NCBI RefSeq assembly: GCF_004791695.1
Contig: NZ_SRSO01000023.1
Coordinates: forward strand, 1-64,000
Reading direction: 5' to 3'
DNA length: 64,000 nt
From: Flavivirga rizhaonensis
GTDB taxonomy: Bacteria; Bacteroidota; Bacteroidia; Flavobacteriales; Flavobacteriaceae
Position 1 is the stretch's first letter, and each line of letters opens with the position of its first letter. Under the pieces are notes generated by a model that was not told the origin of the DNA, did no database searches, and worked only from the letters and a program-made list of their open reading frames with translations. The position numbers were made by a program, and so were the translations under genes. Of the stretch, positions 27,366 through 36,357 are shown one piece after another.

Positions 27366-27869
27366 ATGAATACAAAATCAATTCAAAAATTAGCTCTTTT
27401 TGTAATAATCATGGTATTATCTTTTCAATCATGTGAAGAAAAACCTAAACCGCAAAAAATTAAACCTCCAAAACAAATCATAGATTACGATTATGCCCAA
27501 AAGCTAGAGGAAGAATATAAAAATACTAGGGGCGCTATTATTAATAAATATCTACAAATTGAAGATACTCGAGAATTCTGGTTTGATCTTGAAGAATTAA
27601 AAAAATATATTGCATTTGTAGAACAAGAAGCTGACTCATTGGGTTACAAAAGATTAGGCATTCGTATTTATAATGGAGCCTACCCAAATGAAAAAGGTTT
27701 CCCAGACCCAGGGTACTCAACTGTATTTATAGTTCCAACAGGCCATAAAACTAAATCTAAAGCTAGTTTTTCTCCTATAAGTTCAACTTTTGTGATAAAC
27801 GATAACATCCATGAAATTCCAGCATATAATTATGGGCATGCAGGAAAACCTCCAAAACATGTAAACTAA
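27366..27869 (+). CDS. Small lipoprotein of a two-component locus
   Basis: The 167-residue product has a lipoprotein signal (LALFVIIMVLSFQSC, C23) and a lysine/proline-rich linker (EEKPKPQKIKPPKQ). Its globular part includes EFWFDLEELKKYIAFVEQEADSLGY and RLGIRIYNGAYPNEKGFPDPGYSTVFIVPT. I do not recognise the family. It starts a tight four-gene run with a membrane protein, a histidine kinase and a response regulator, so it may be part of the sensing apparatus; that is inference from position. Confidence 0.65.
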   Translation: MNTKSIQKLALFVIIMVLSFQSCEEKPKPQKIKPPKQIIDYDYAQKLEEEYKNTRGAIINKYLQIEDTREFWFDLEELKKYIAFVEQEADSLGYKRLGIRIYNGAYPNEKGFPDPGYSTVFIVPTGHKTKSKASFSPISSTFVINDNIHEIPAYNYGHAGKPPKHVN

Positions 27870-27882
27870 AGTAATCATGTAG

Positions 27883-28527
27883 ATGAGTGATTTATACCCA
27901 TATATTTTGTCGTATTCTGTTAGTGCACTTGAATTTGCTGCTGCTATAATTGCTTCAATTCATTATAAGAAATATGTGAATTCATCTGAAGCTTACTTTT
28001 TACATTTTTTATGGGTAACTTTTTTTGTAGACACCATATTAGGATCCTTATTAGGTTTATTGTTTGAAAACAAGTGGCTTTATTATGGGTATACAGGAAT
28101 GAGTTTTTTATTTTACTACTGGTGGTACTATTCTATTTTAACAGAAAAATTATACAAGAAAATCATAATAGTAATAAGCACTATATTCATAATCTTGTAT
28201 GTTTTAAATGGTATTAATGTAGAACTTCATAAGTATAGTTTTGTAATAGGTGCTTCTTTTGTATTAATCTTTGCTGGGTTTCACTTGCATCAATTATTTA
28301 ATTCAGATTACACCTTAATGATAAAACATAAATTAAGCTTCTGGATAACTACAGCGTTAGTACTGTTTAACATAGGTATGATACCATTTATATTATTGTC
28401 TAAGTATTTTAATGTTTGGGTTTTTAATTCTGTATTTGGTATTATTTTACTTTTTCTGAACATTGTATTGTATGGTTGCTACATAATAGGTTTTATATGG
28501 ACGAAAAAGAAATACAATCATTTTTAA
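27883..28527 (+). CDS. Seven-helix membrane protein, possible sensor partner
   Basis: The 214-residue protein is nearly all membrane helices (for example VSALEFAAAIIASIHYKKY, FVDTILGSLLGLLFEN, IIIVISTIFIILYVLNGIN, FVIGASFVLIFAGFHLHQLF, FWITTALVLFNIGMIPFILL and FGIILLFLNIVLYGCYIIGF). It contains no known catalytic motif. Its end overlaps the histidine-kinase gene by 31 bases. Since the kinase has no sensor domain, this protein is a candidate for the membrane sensor. No family recognised. Confidence 0.65.
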   Translation: MSDLYPYILSYSVSALEFAAAIIASIHYKKYVNSSEAYFLHFLWVTFFVDTILGSLLGLLFENKWLYYGYTGMSFLFYYWWYYSILTEKLYKKIIIVISTIFIILYVLNGINVELHKYSFVIGASFVLIFAGFHLHQLFNSDYTLMIKHKLSFWITTALVLFNIGMIPFILLSKYFNVWVFNSVFGIILLFLNIVLYGCYIIGFIWTKKKYNHF

Positions 28528-29273
28528 TTATCTCATCAGTTGTATTATTTCTTTTAATAATGACAATGATTTCCCTCTTTGTTCTTTTTCAAAAAAGAAA
28601 AAATGCATTACTCTTAAAAAATGAGTTTGCTAAAAAACATTTTGAACAGGAAATATCTAAAGCTCAAATTGAAATTAGGGAAGAGACCTTTAGAAATATT
28701 AGTTGGGAATTACATGATAACATTGGTCAGTTATTAACTTTAGCCAAAATACAGTTGCAAAGCGATTCTTCTATTAATGAGGTAAAAGGGACGCTAGATA
28801 AATGTATTAAGGAACTAAGGGTTTTATCTAAATTGATTAATCCAGAGGCTTTAAAAAATATGTCTTTAGAGCAAGCTATATCTGATGAAATTGACAGATT
28901 TAATAGACTTAATTTTATAAAATCTCAACTCACTATAAAAGGAGAACAAATAAAAATAGATAGTAAAATTGAAATTGTATTCTTTAGAATTTTACAAGAG
29001 TTTTTTTCAAATACTATAAAGCACGCCAAAGCGACTCATTTAGATATTTTGTTGGACTATCAAACAGATGTGCTAACTATTATGGCAAAAGATAATGGTT
29101 TAGGGTTTGATTTAAACAAACAAAAACATTCTGGAATAGGCCTAACTAACATAAAAAATAGAGCTAAATTGGTAAATGCAAATGCCACATTTATATCGGA
29201 GCCCAATAAAGGAACAGAATTAACGATTACATACCACCTTAATAATGAAAACTCATACCATAGTAATAGTTGA
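28497..29273 (+). CDS. Sensor histidine kinase, NarX/DesK type (HisKA_3)
   Basis: The 258-residue kinase has one N-terminal membrane helix (about 8-31), a short coiled coil, a HisKA_3 dimerisation helix with the phospho-acceptor H73 in WELHDNIGQLL, and a HATPase_c domain with the N box (FFSNTIKHAKA), the G1 box (DNGLGFDL) and the G2 box (GIGLTNIKNRA). There is no periplasmic or PAS sensor domain. I chose the ATG at 28497; a TTG at 28476 would only add residues. It overlaps the gene before by 31 bases and the regulator after by 29. Confidence 0.9.
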   Translation: MDEKEIQSFLIISSVVLFLLIMTMISLFVLFQKRKNALLLKNEFAKKHFEQEISKAQIEIREETFRNISWELHDNIGQLLTLAKIQLQSDSSINEVKGTLDKCIKELRVLSKLINPEALKNMSLEQAISDEIDRFNRLNFIKSQLTIKGEQIKIDSKIEIVFFRILQEFFSNTIKHAKATHLDILLDYQTDVLTIMAKDNGLGFDLNKQKHSGIGLTNIKNRAKLVNANATFISEPNKGTELTITYHLNNENSYHSNS

Positions 29274-29886
29274 AGATCATATTTTATTGTCTCAAGCCAT
29301 AGCGAGTCTGGTAGATTCTTTTAAAGACTTTAGCGTGCTATACACCTGTAAAAATGGCAAAGAACTCCTTACAAAACTTAAAACACCAAATAACATTCCA
29401 GACATTATACTTATGGATGTTAATATGCCCATATTAAACGGCATAGAGACTACAGAGATTATAAAAAATGAATATCCGGAAATTAAAGTTATAGCACTTT
29501 CTGTTGAAGAAAACGATGTCACCATAATAAAAATGTTAAAAGCCGGTGCAAAGGGGTACTTATTAAAAGATGTTGAAAAAGATATTTTAGAATTAGCTCT
29601 AATAGAAACCATAAAAAATGGTTATTATCATACAAAGGATGTATCTAATATTTTAATAAACTCTTTAAATGATGACGATTCGGGCAAAATTCAATTAAAA
29701 GATAGAGAAATAGAATTTATAATACACACCTGCTCTGAAATGACTTATAAAGAAATAGCCGAAAAAATGTTTTTAAGCCCAAAAACAATAGATGGTTATA
29801 GAGATAATCTATTTCAAAAATTGAACGTTAAAAATAGAATAGGGCTAGTTTTATATGCTATTAAGAATGGGATTTATAAATTGTGA
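29245..29886 (+). CDS. NarL/FixJ-family response regulator
   Basis: The 213-residue protein has a receiver domain (VIVEDHILL, phosphorylation site D58 in DIILMDVNMP, conserved Lys in GYLLKD) and a C-terminal LuxR-type helix-turn-helix (LKDREIEFIIHTCSEMTYKEIAEKM, SPKTIDGYRDNLFQKLNV). It overlaps the kinase gene, so the two are a cognate pair. Targets are unknown; the nitrate/nitrite genes start just downstream, but members of this family control many other systems. Confidence 0.92.
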   Translation: MKTHTIVIVEDHILLSQAIASLVDSFKDFSVLYTCKNGKELLTKLKTPNNIPDIILMDVNMPILNGIETTEIIKNEYPEIKVIALSVEENDVTIIKMLKAGAKGYLLKDVEKDILELALIETIKNGYYHTKDVSNILINSLNDDDSGKIQLKDREIEFIIHTCSEMTYKEIAEKMFLSPKTIDGYRDNLFQKLNVKNRIGLVLYAIKNGIYKL

Positions 29887-29915
29887 TATAATACCCTAAT
29901 TTAAACTTAAAAAAA

Positions 29916-30091
29916 GAGGCTGTCGAAAAAGTGGCATTCTTAATATTACCTTCGAAACAAAATATATTTTGTTTCGAAGGTATCAGCGAAGCTGTGAAGA
30001 ATCTCTTTAAAATATATGGCTCTGATTATGAGTGAAATAAGATTATTCGCGTTGCTCTGATGACAAGATTAACCACTTTTCAGACAGCCTC
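29916..30091. mobile_element. MITE-like element with terminal repeats and a 36-bp palindrome
   Basis: Terminal arms 29916-29934 (GAGGCTGTCGAAAAAGTGG) and 30073-30091 are inverted copies, 17 of 19 by my count. Inside, 29947-29982 is a perfect 36-base palindrome. There is no coding sequence. The terminal sequence resembles ends of IS elements that carry GAGGCTGTCT. It sits just after the response regulator and before the porin gene stop, where it could also act as a terminator. Confidence 0.65.
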
Positions 30092-30117
30092 CATAAATAT
30101 TAGTTTAGTCACTCTAA

Positions 30118-31398
30118 TTATTTCGTACCATTCAAAAATTTAGGCTTTAATACCAACATAGCCCAAGCCCAATTTTGGGTATTGGATGCAGCATCTTCTG
30201 TAATTCCTTTTAGTTCATACATCCCATCTGAAGGGAACATATGTGAATATCCAGCCACCAGGGCATAACCTTTAAATTTCTTTTTGAAAACCAAATCAAT
30301 TTCTGTTCCTAGTGATTTCTCTCCACTAGGTAATTCTTGCTCTCCACTAAAGTTCAAAGCTTTAACCATAAGGCTTGACGTTTCGCTCAATGTAAAGTTT
30401 GCACTTGCGTGAATATCAAATAAACCAACTGAATTTCCATGATTCCCTACGTAGAAATAATCCATAAATCCATTAAATTTATGATTGGTTCCGTATAATG
30501 GGAAAAATGCGCCTGTTTCGCCTGGATCTGCATCATTTCCGCTAATAATTTCTAAACCTGCTCCTAATTTTACTTTATCAGATGCTTTGTATGTTAGATC
30601 CAAACCTAAAAGGTACGCGCCTTTTACGTCTATTTCATTTTGTCTTTTACCAGTTTGTACAAATGCATTAGCTGCTAAACCAAAGCTACCCTTATTATAA
30701 TTTAAGTGCGTTCCTAACGTTTGAAGGTTACTCACCCCATCTGGATTATCATTCGTATCAAATTCCTGAAAACCATTATTCATTAATAACAAGCTCCCTG
30801 AAAAGTTTTCCCAAGCTTGTTTTAAATAAGCATACTGCATGGTTTTGTACGAAAAGAAACCTGTAGTATTATATGCAGTTCCAACAGACTGAAAACCTGT
30901 CGGGTTAGAGTAATCTTGATTAAACGCAAATGCAACATCTATTAAGAATTTATCCTTTTTATATTTTATCAATGCAGCATCGTGGTTACGCCCTTGTTGT
31001 GCCCAGTCTAATCCCCCAAGAATTCGCTGATCATCATAAGACAATACCTGACGCCCTAATTTAGTTGACCATCCAGATCCTAAATTAATTTCTGCCCAAG
31101 CTTGAAAAACAGCAAATGAGTTATTCTGGTCGTAAGGTAAAATCTGTCTGTTTTCTCCCCAAACCAAAATATCTTGAAAGCTCACATAAAATTTATAAGC
31201 ATCTATTTCATAACCTGCATTTAATCGTATACGGGTTGAAATACCATAACCAGCATCGGCATCGTCGGCTATAAGGCTTCCAAAACCGTTACGATATTCT
31301 GTACGTGGACGAAATTCACCATCTAAAGTAAATTGTGCTTGTACAAAATTTAAGCACCCTGCTAGTAATAGCCCCAATATTACATATTGTTTTTTCAT
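30118..31398 (-). CDS. Outer-membrane porin, alginate-export family
   Basis: The 426-residue product has a signal peptide (VILGLLLAGCLNFVQA) and a beta-barrel of alternating aromatic strands matching the alginate_exp family: FRPRTEYRNGFG, STRIRLNAGYEID, KLGRQVLSYDDQRILGGLDWAQQGRNHDA and KFNGFMDYFYVGNHG. In this locus it probably lets nitrate, nitrite or another anion across the outer membrane rather than alginate, because the nitrate ABC importer follows. A TGA-N5-GTCA site lies about 97 bases upstream, as in front of the nap and sulfur genes. Confidence 0.85.
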   Translation of the reverse strand: MKKQYVILGLLLAGCLNFVQAQFTLDGEFRPRTEYRNGFGSLIADDADAGYGISTRIRLNAGYEIDAYKFYVSFQDILVWGENRQILPYDQNNSFAVFQAWAEINLGSGWSTKLGRQVLSYDDQRILGGLDWAQQGRNHDAALIKYKKDKFLIDVAFAFNQDYSNPTGFQSVGTAYNTTGFFSYKTMQYAYLKQAWENFSGSLLLMNNGFQEFDTNDNPDGVSNLQTLGTHLNYNKGSFGLAANAFVQTGKRQNEIDVKGAYLLGLDLTYKASDKVKLGAGLEIISGNDADPGETGAFFPLYGTNHKFNGFMDYFYVGNHGNSVGLFDIHASANFTLSETSSLMVKALNFSGEQELPSGEKSLGTEIDLVFKKKFKGYALVAGYSHMFPSDGMYELKGITEDAASNTQNWAWAMLVLKPKFLNGTK

Positions 31399-31494
31399 TT
31401 TTTTAATTTTTAAGTTGTTTGTATTTTTTGAATTTAATTTTATTGTTTTTGATTATAGCTTGTCAAATGTAAAAAGACAAAAACATCTTATTTA

Positions 31495-31506
31495 TGACAA
31501 ATCTCA
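31495..31506 (-). promoter_or_regulatory. TGA-N5-GTCA site before the porin gene
   Basis: On the minus strand this reads TGAGATTTGTCA, followed by TAAAT. It shares the pattern TGA-N5-GTCAT seen at 47651, 54362, 56642 and 63368. A single copy could be chance; the shared position before respiratory genes is the argument. Confidence 0.4.
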
Positions 31507-31555
31507 TATAACCAAATTTTTATAATGTTATAGTTTTCAGTTATTATAGCATTTA

Positions 31556-32395
31556 TTAATGCTCTAAAAAATCTATCAAGTGTTTTCTATATTTATAATA
31601 ATCATCGTGCTCTAAAACAGCTTTACGGGTTCTAGGTCTTTCAAAATCAATGTTTAAAATATCGCCAATTTTGGCTTTAGGTCCGCTCGTCATCATCACG
31701 ACACGATCTGCTAAAAAAATAGCTTCATCAACATCATGGGTAATCATAACCGCCGTAATCTTTTCTTTATTCCAGATTTCAATTAAAATATCCTGAAGTT
31801 CTCCTCTAGTTAAAGAATCCAACATTCCAAAAGGTTCATCTAGCAATAACACTTTGGGCTTTATAGCAAAAGCTCTAGCAATCCCCACACGTTGCTGCAT
31901 GCCTTGAGATAGTTCTGAAGCCTTTTTATTAAAAGCATCCTCTAATCCTACCTTTTGTAAATAGTATTTTGCAATATCATTTCTCTGGGATTTCGTAGCA
32001 TGTGGAAAAACTTGATTTACTCCCAATAATACATTCTGAAGTGAGGTCATCCAAGGCATTAAACTAGGCGATTGAAAAATCACACCTCTATCTGGCCCTG
32101 GTCCTTTTATATGTTTTCCCAATACCGAAATATGACCTCCGGAAATGGCATTAAGTCCGGCAATCATAGAAAGCATTGTGGTTTTTCCACAACCCGAATG
32201 CCCTATAATAGTAACAAATTCCTCTTTTTTTATTTGAAGATTCAAGTTTTCAAGAACCACATAATCACCTTTAGGTGTTGGATACACCTTCTTTAGCTTT
32301 TTTAAATCCAGCATGACCTGAGATGAAGGAAAAAGACCATTATCAGTAATAACCTCTGTCTTTTTATTTTCTATTGTAGCGTTCATCTGATTCAT
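31556..32395 (-). CDS. nrtD: Nitrate/nitrite ABC transporter ATPase, NrtD-like
   Basis: The 279-residue ATPase powers uptake with NrtA, NrtB and NrtC. It has Walker A GHSGCGKTT, Q-loop FQSPSLMPWMT, Walker B VLLLDEPFGMLDS and a canonical switch histidine (ITHDVDEA). The signature motif is altered, LSQGMQQR in place of LSGGMRQR. The N-terminus carries an extra 30-residue leader. The SPSLMPW segment is typical of the nitrate/sulfonate/taurine family. It directly abuts the other ATPase gene, which has the opposite defect. Confidence 0.9.
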   Translation of the reverse strand: MNQMNATIENKKTEVITDNGLFPSSQVMLDLKKLKKVYPTPKGDYVVLENLNLQIKKEEFVTIIGHSGCGKTTMLSMIAGLNAISGGHISVLGKHIKGPGPDRGVIFQSPSLMPWMTSLQNVLLGVNQVFPHATKSQRNDIAKYYLQKVGLEDAFNKKASELSQGMQQRVGIARAFAIKPKVLLLDEPFGMLDSLTRGELQDILIEIWNKEKITAVMITHDVDEAIFLADRVVMMTSGPKAKIGDILNIDFERPRTRKAVLEHDDYYKYRKHLIDFLEH

Positions 32396-33244
32396 TTATT
32401 TAAATTGATTAACAAAATCTTTCGGACTCAAATCCGGAAGTACAAATTCTTCTTTAGCCTGCGATTTTCTTTCGTCTCCAATATCCATTAAATATTCTAT
32501 AATGGCATTTCTGGTTTCCTTAAAATTTGCATTATCGTTCATCTCCGTTTTATCACGAGGTCGTTCGATATCGATTTTAAATTCAGGCCCTAAAGTGGCA
32601 TTAGGTCCTGGTTTTAAAGGAATAATACGGTCTGCCATATAGATACCTTCATCTACATCGTTAGTAATCAATAAAGCGGTACGTTTATCTTTTCCCCAAA
32701 TATTTAATATCTCGTCCTGAAGATTGCCTCTGGTTAAAGCATCTAACGCCCCAAGAGGCTCATCCATGATGATCATTTCCGGTTTCATTGCTAAAGCTCT
32801 GGCAACGGCAACACGCTGGCGCATCCCTCCAGATAACTCTTTTGGACGTTTGTTAATTGCAGGTGTTAAACTAACCATTTCAACATATTCTGCAACCAGT
32901 TTGTTTAACTCTAGTTTGCTTGTTTTTGGAAACGCTTCTTTAACAGCCATATAAATATTCTGACCTACTGTTAACCACGGTAATAATGAGTAGTTTTGAA
33001 AAATAACCCCGCGCTCATGGCTAGTGCCAAATACCGGTTCCCCTTTAAACAATACCTCGCCTTTTGTTGGTTCTAACAACCCGTTTATGAGGTTTACCAA
33101 AGTGGTTTTACCGCTTCCAGTAAAACCTACTATAGCTACAAATTCTCCTTCTTCAATCGATAGATTAATATTTGAAAGCACCTCGGTAACATGGTCTGCT
33201 TGCCCGTAAGTCTTATATACATTGTTTAATTCTAAATATGCCAT
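32396..33244 (-). CDS. nrtC: Nitrate/nitrite ABC transporter ATPase, NrtC-like without C-terminal domain
   Basis: The 282-residue ATPase has Walker [11 protein letters not shown]-loop [11 protein letters not shown], canonical signature [12 protein letters not shown] and Walker [14 protein letters not shown]. Its switch motif reads [10 protein letters not shown], with asparagine in place of the histidine expected in ITHDVDEA. Cyanobacterial NrtC carries an additional NrtA-like solute-binding domain; this protein ends right after the ATPase domain (plus about 30 residues). It pairs with the NrtD-like ATPase next to it. Confidence 0.88.
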   Translation of the reverse strand: MAYLELNNVYKTYGQADHVTEVLSNINLSIEEGEFVAIVGFTGSGKTTLVNLINGLLEPTKGEVLFKGEPVFGTSHERGVIFQNYSLLPWLTVGQNIYMAVKEAFPKTSKLELNKLVAEYVEMVSLTPAINKRPKELSGGMRQRVAVARALAMKPEMIIMDEPLGALDALTRGNLQDEILNIWGKDKRTALLITNDVDEGIYMADRIIPLKPGPNATLGPEFKIDIERPRDKTEMNDNANFKETRNAIIEYLMDIGDERKSQAKEEFVLPDLSPKDFVNQFK

Positions 33245-33261
33245 TTCTTTATGTGTATTTT

Positions 33262-33469
33262 GGCGTTACCATACCCTTCGACTACGCTCAGGGCAGAAGG
33301 TCGGGCTTATATTTTATCCTTAACGTTATTAATATCTTGTATCTGTCATTACGAGGAGAGAAACGACGTGGTAATCTTTTTATCGATTAACAGATTGCCA
33401 CGGCAAATAAAAATTGCCTCGCAATGACGTTTCAATATTAAAAAAGGATGCCACTTCAATCCCTAACGC
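33262..33469. repeat. GCGTTACC...CCCTAACGC dispersed repeat, copy 1
   Basis: The element begins TGGCGTTACC, has GGTCGGGCTT inside and ends AAAAAGGATGCC followed by CAATCCCTAACGC. The same ordered blocks occur at 49092-49215. A second repeat type (33344-33429) is nested within it. It splits the nrtC and nrtB genes. Confidence 0.7.
33344..33429. repeat. Nested palindromic repeat (GTCATTACGAGG / CCTCGCAATGAC)
   Basis: Outer arms GTCATTACGAGG and CCTCGCAATGAC and inner arms ACGTGGTAATC and GATTGCCACG are inverted copies with a few mismatches. It lies inside the GCGTTACC repeat, so it probably inserted later. Confidence 0.65.
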
Positions 33470-33485
33470 ACGGTTCCTTTATCGA

Positions 33486-34592
33486 TTAAATTGCCTCATT
33501 TTTATTAAACGACACCGCATTTTGAATAGTAAGCATAATTCGGTCTAATAAAAAACCTATGATTCCTATAACAAACATAGCTACTATAATTTTAGAATTT
33601 GAGTCATTAGCGCCATTTTGGAATTCTTCCCAAACAAAGAGTCCTAAACCTGGACTTTGTGCCAACAATTCTATCGCAATTAAAACCATCCAGGCTACAG
33701 ATAATGTAATTTTTAAACCTGTAAATATTAAAGGTAATGATGACGGTAAAATCACTTTAAATACCTTTTGAAAAGCCCCTAATTTCAATACTTTGGCGAC
33801 ATTTATATAATCTTTATCTACTGATGATACGCCCATAGCTGTATTTACTAAAGTAGCCCACATAGAACATAATCCTACACTTATAAATGAAATGATGAAT
33901 GAGCTATCTCCATTAGAATCTATTAAGATCGTTTTAACAATCATAAATACCAATAGATACCATACAACCGGAGATACGGGTTTAAAAATTTGAATAAACC
34001 AGTTAAAAGCGCTTTTCAAAGTAGGGCTTAATCCTATAAGAATTCCTATTGGAATGGCAATTAGTAACGCTAATAGAAACCCAGCAAACACCGTTTTTAA
34101 ACTCATAATAATTTGGTCTATAAAAGACGGTCTACCTGTATAAGTTATCGGAGCTTTTCCTTCTGCAATTCGCTTAGCATTTAAAGTAGCTGTCTTTTCT
34201 ATAAATGCTGCTTTATCTGCACTAATTATATTATGATCTCTCAATAATGATTTATAAGAGTCCCAAACCTGACCAGGTGATGGTAAGGTATTAGGCTGAC
34301 AACTTATATCGCCAGAAGCAATACATTCCCGCATAGCCTCTGCAGCTGCAGGCCCTTGATCTGTAAGTGCTTTTTCAATTTTAAAATTTGCTTCTCTATT
34401 ATATAGCGACATAGCGCCTACATGCCATAGTCCAATAAATAAGAGTATGGAAGCAAGTGGCACGGCTACTTTACGTAAGAAGTTTATAAAATCTTCCTTT
34501 TCCAGCTTCCCTGTAAATAGGTCTTTTAAAGTGCTTAAAAAACCTAACCCCATAAATTTGGTTACTTTTCCTAATGTTATGCTTTGCTTCAT
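33486..34592 (-). CDS. nrtB: Nitrate/nitrite ABC transporter permease NrtB
   Basis: The 368-residue permease belongs to the BPD_transp_1 family: helices at about 44-62, then 165-190 (MSLKTVFAGFLLALLIAIPIGILIG), a coupling-helix region with KVLKLGAFQKVFKVILPSSLPLIFTGLKITLSVAW, and C-terminal helices. Between the first helix and the rest there is a periplasmic segment of about 100 residues that includes two cysteines (ECIASGDISCQP) and TLPSPGQVWDS. This insert is longer than I expect for NrtB of cyanobacteria. It is separated from its neighbours by repeats on both sides. Confidence 0.92.
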   Translation of the reverse strand: MKQSITLGKVTKFMGLGFLSTLKDLFTGKLEKEDFINFLRKVAVPLASILLFIGLWHVGAMSLYNREANFKIEKALTDQGPAAAEAMRECIASGDISCQPNTLPSPGQVWDSYKSLLRDHNIISADKAAFIEKTATLNAKRIAEGKAPITYTGRPSFIDQIIMSLKTVFAGFLLALLIAIPIGILIGLSPTLKSAFNWFIQIFKPVSPVVWYLLVFMIVKTILIDSNGDSSFIISFISVGLCSMWATLVNTAMGVSSVDKDYINVAKVLKLGAFQKVFKVILPSSLPLIFTGLKITLSVAWMVLIAIELLAQSPGLGLFVWEEFQNGANDSNSKIIVAMFVIGIIGFLLDRIMLTIQNAVSFNKNEAI

Positions 34593-34646
34593 AATTGCTT
34601 CTTGTTTAGTATTTTGATTACCTTAACGTGAGTTTCTATGACTTTC

Positions 34647-34779
34647 TTTGTCATTCCAAGTGCAAGGAGGAATCTCATAACTTTTGTGATTTCTCGAAAG
34701 TTTATCTTGAGCACTTCGACTCCGCTCAGTATAAACTAAAGTCGAAAGGCTCGTTCCTTGCTCTGTCGAAAATGACAAA
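34647..34779. repeat. Palindromic repeat between nrtB and nrtA
   Basis: TTTGTCATT (34647-34655) and AATGACAAA (34771-34779) are perfect terminal arms; within are further arms (CTTCGACTCCGCTCAG and AGTCGAAAGG). The structure matches the GTCATT-type hairpin repeats at 11846 and 33344. Confidence 0.6.
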
Positions 34780-34805
34780 CACTTGTGTAATTTTAAAATT
34801 TCCTT

Positions 34806-36200
34806 TTACTGTACCGCTTTATCCTTGTTTCCTATGGTGAAACTGTTGATATATGAAATCGGATCTTTAGCATCATAGGTTGTTCCATCTATAAAATCTG
34901 TTGTAGCAGGTTTATAACCATCAGTATCCGGGATATCGGCAGCTGGAATATGTCCTTCTTCAACTATAAGCTCAGCAGCTTTTTTCCAGATATCTGGTCT
35001 GTACACATCTTTAATAGTTTCTGCATACCACTCGGCTGGTTTAGCTTCAGGTATTTGCCCCCATCTTCTCATTTGAGTTAAAAACCAGATACCATCAGAA
35101 TAGAACGGATAGGTTGCATTGTACTTGTAGAATACATTGAAATCCGGCATCTCACGTTTATCACCTTTTTCAAACTCAAACGTTCCTGTCATAGAGTTTG
35201 CTAATACAGCTTCATCTGCACCAACATATTGAGACATGGATAATATTTTAACAGCCTCTGCTCTATTTCCTGGCTCATCTAACCATTTTCCTGCTCTTAT
35301 TAGTGCTTTGGTTACAGCAATAGCCGTATTTGGATTTTCATCAATAAATTTCTTAGTCATTACAAATACTTTCTCCGGGTTGTTTTTCCAGATATCATAA
35401 TTTGTAGTTACTGGCACTCCAATCCCCTTAAATACAGCTTGTTGATTCCATGGTTCTCCAACGCAGTATCCGTAAATAGTACCTGCTTCTAGTGTTGCTG
35501 GCATTTGTGGTGGTGGTGTTACAGACAATAAAACTTCTGCATCTATTTGTCCTTGTACGTTTTCAGCAGTATACATACCTGGATGAATGCCTGCTGCTGC
35601 CAACCAATATCTAATTTCGTAGTTATGTGTAGAAACTGGAAATACCATTCCCATTTTAAAGGCTTTTCCTGAGTTTTTATAATCTTGAATTACTGGTTTT
35701 AAAGCATCCGCTTTAATAGGGTGGATTGGTTTTCCATTTGTATCTTTTGGTACGTTTGGCTTCATTTTAGACCACACATCGTTTGAAACGGTAATACCAT
35801 TACCATTAAGATCCATTGAGAAAGGTGTTACTAATTCTGCTTGTCTACCAAAACCTGCAGCTGCTGCAATAGGTTGTCCAGCTAACATGTGTGAACCGTC
35901 TAACTGCCCATCAATAACACGATCTAATACATTTTTCCAGTTAGATTGTGCTTCCACAGAAACAAATAACCCTTCGTCCTCAAAGAATCCTTTTTCTTTA
36001 GCAATGGCCAAAGGAGCCATATCTGTTAGTTTTATAAAACCAAATGTTAATTGTGGTTTTTCAATTTCTAATGTTTTTGTTTTTGAAACTTCAGTTGTTA
36101 GGTTTTCAGCTATAGCTTGTTTTTTTTCCTTACTACCACAAGAGCATAGCAAAACTACTATTGGTAGAATCCAAGATGACTTTTTAATTATAGATTTCAT
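34806..36200 (-). CDS. nrtA: Nitrate/nitrite-binding lipoprotein NrtA/CmpA family
   Basis: The 464-residue product is the solute-binding lipoprotein of the importer: lipoprotein signal ([12 protein letters not shown]), then [70 protein letters not shown] and [19 protein letters not shown], all typical of CmpA/NrtA. The frame opens at 36272, but the signal peptide starts at the ATG at 36200; the extra residues overlap two operator-like palindromes (36222 and 36253). It is the first gene of nrtABCD. Confidence 0.93.
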   Translation of the reverse strand: MKSIIKKSSWILPIVVLLCSCGSKEKKQAIAENLTTEVSKTKTLEIEKPQLTFGFIKLTDMAPLAIAKEKGFFEDEGLFVSVEAQSNWKNVLDRVIDGQLDGSHMLAGQPIAAAAGFGRQAELVTPFSMDLNGNGITVSNDVWSKMKPNVPKDTNGKPIHPIKADALKPVIQDYKNSGKAFKMGMVFPVSTHNYEIRYWLAAAGIHPGMYTAENVQGQIDAEVLLSVTPPPQMPATLEAGTIYGYCVGEPWNQQAVFKGIGVPVTTNYDIWKNNPEKVFVMTKKFIDENPNTAIAVTKALIRAGKWLDEPGNRAEAVKILSMSQYVGADEAVLANSMTGTFEFEKGDKREMPDFNVFYKYNATYPFYSDGIWFLTQMRRWGQIPEAKPAEWYAETIKDVYRPDIWKKAAELIVEEGHIPAADIPDTDGYKPATTDFIDGTTYDAKDPISYINSFTIGNKDKAVQ

Positions 36201-36221
36201 AATTTTTAGTTTTAAATTAAC

Positions 36222-36268
36222 TAAGTATTTATACTTATTTAAAACAAATATATAAGTATTAACACTTA
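36222..36268 (-). promoter_or_regulatory. Two TAAGTA-type operators before nrtA
   Basis: TAAGTATTTATACTTA (36222-36237) has perfect 7-base arms around 2 bases. TAAGTATTAACACTTA (36253-36268) is a second copy with one arm mismatch. They lie 22-37 and 53-68 bases before the start codon. The same motif stands before the globin gene and the FNR-like gene. Confidence 0.75.
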
Positions 36269-36322
36269 TCACTTATGCAAATACACATATGCAATCATCT
36301 TTTTTCACATAGTCAAACCTGC

Positions 36323-36357
36323 AAAAAAACATAAAACCAGCATAAAATACTGGCTTT
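36323..36357 (-). terminator. Terminator between the cytochrome operon and nrtA
   Basis: On the minus strand AAAGCCAG (36357-36350) pairs with CTGGTTTT (36340-36333) with one G-U pair, and a run of seven T follows. It is about 260 bases after the pentahaem gene. The rest of 36269-36616 has fragments of GTCATT/ACTCACGTT-type repeats and no gene. Confidence 0.55.

Noticed and set aside
34628-34840. Open frame of 70 codons between nrtA and nrtB
   Set aside because: It lies in a palindromic repeat and crosses into nrtA on the other strand; it reads Cys- and Phe-rich nonsense.
36201-36272. Upstream extension of nrtA
   Set aside because: It overlaps two operator palindromes, and the lipoprotein signal starts at 36200.
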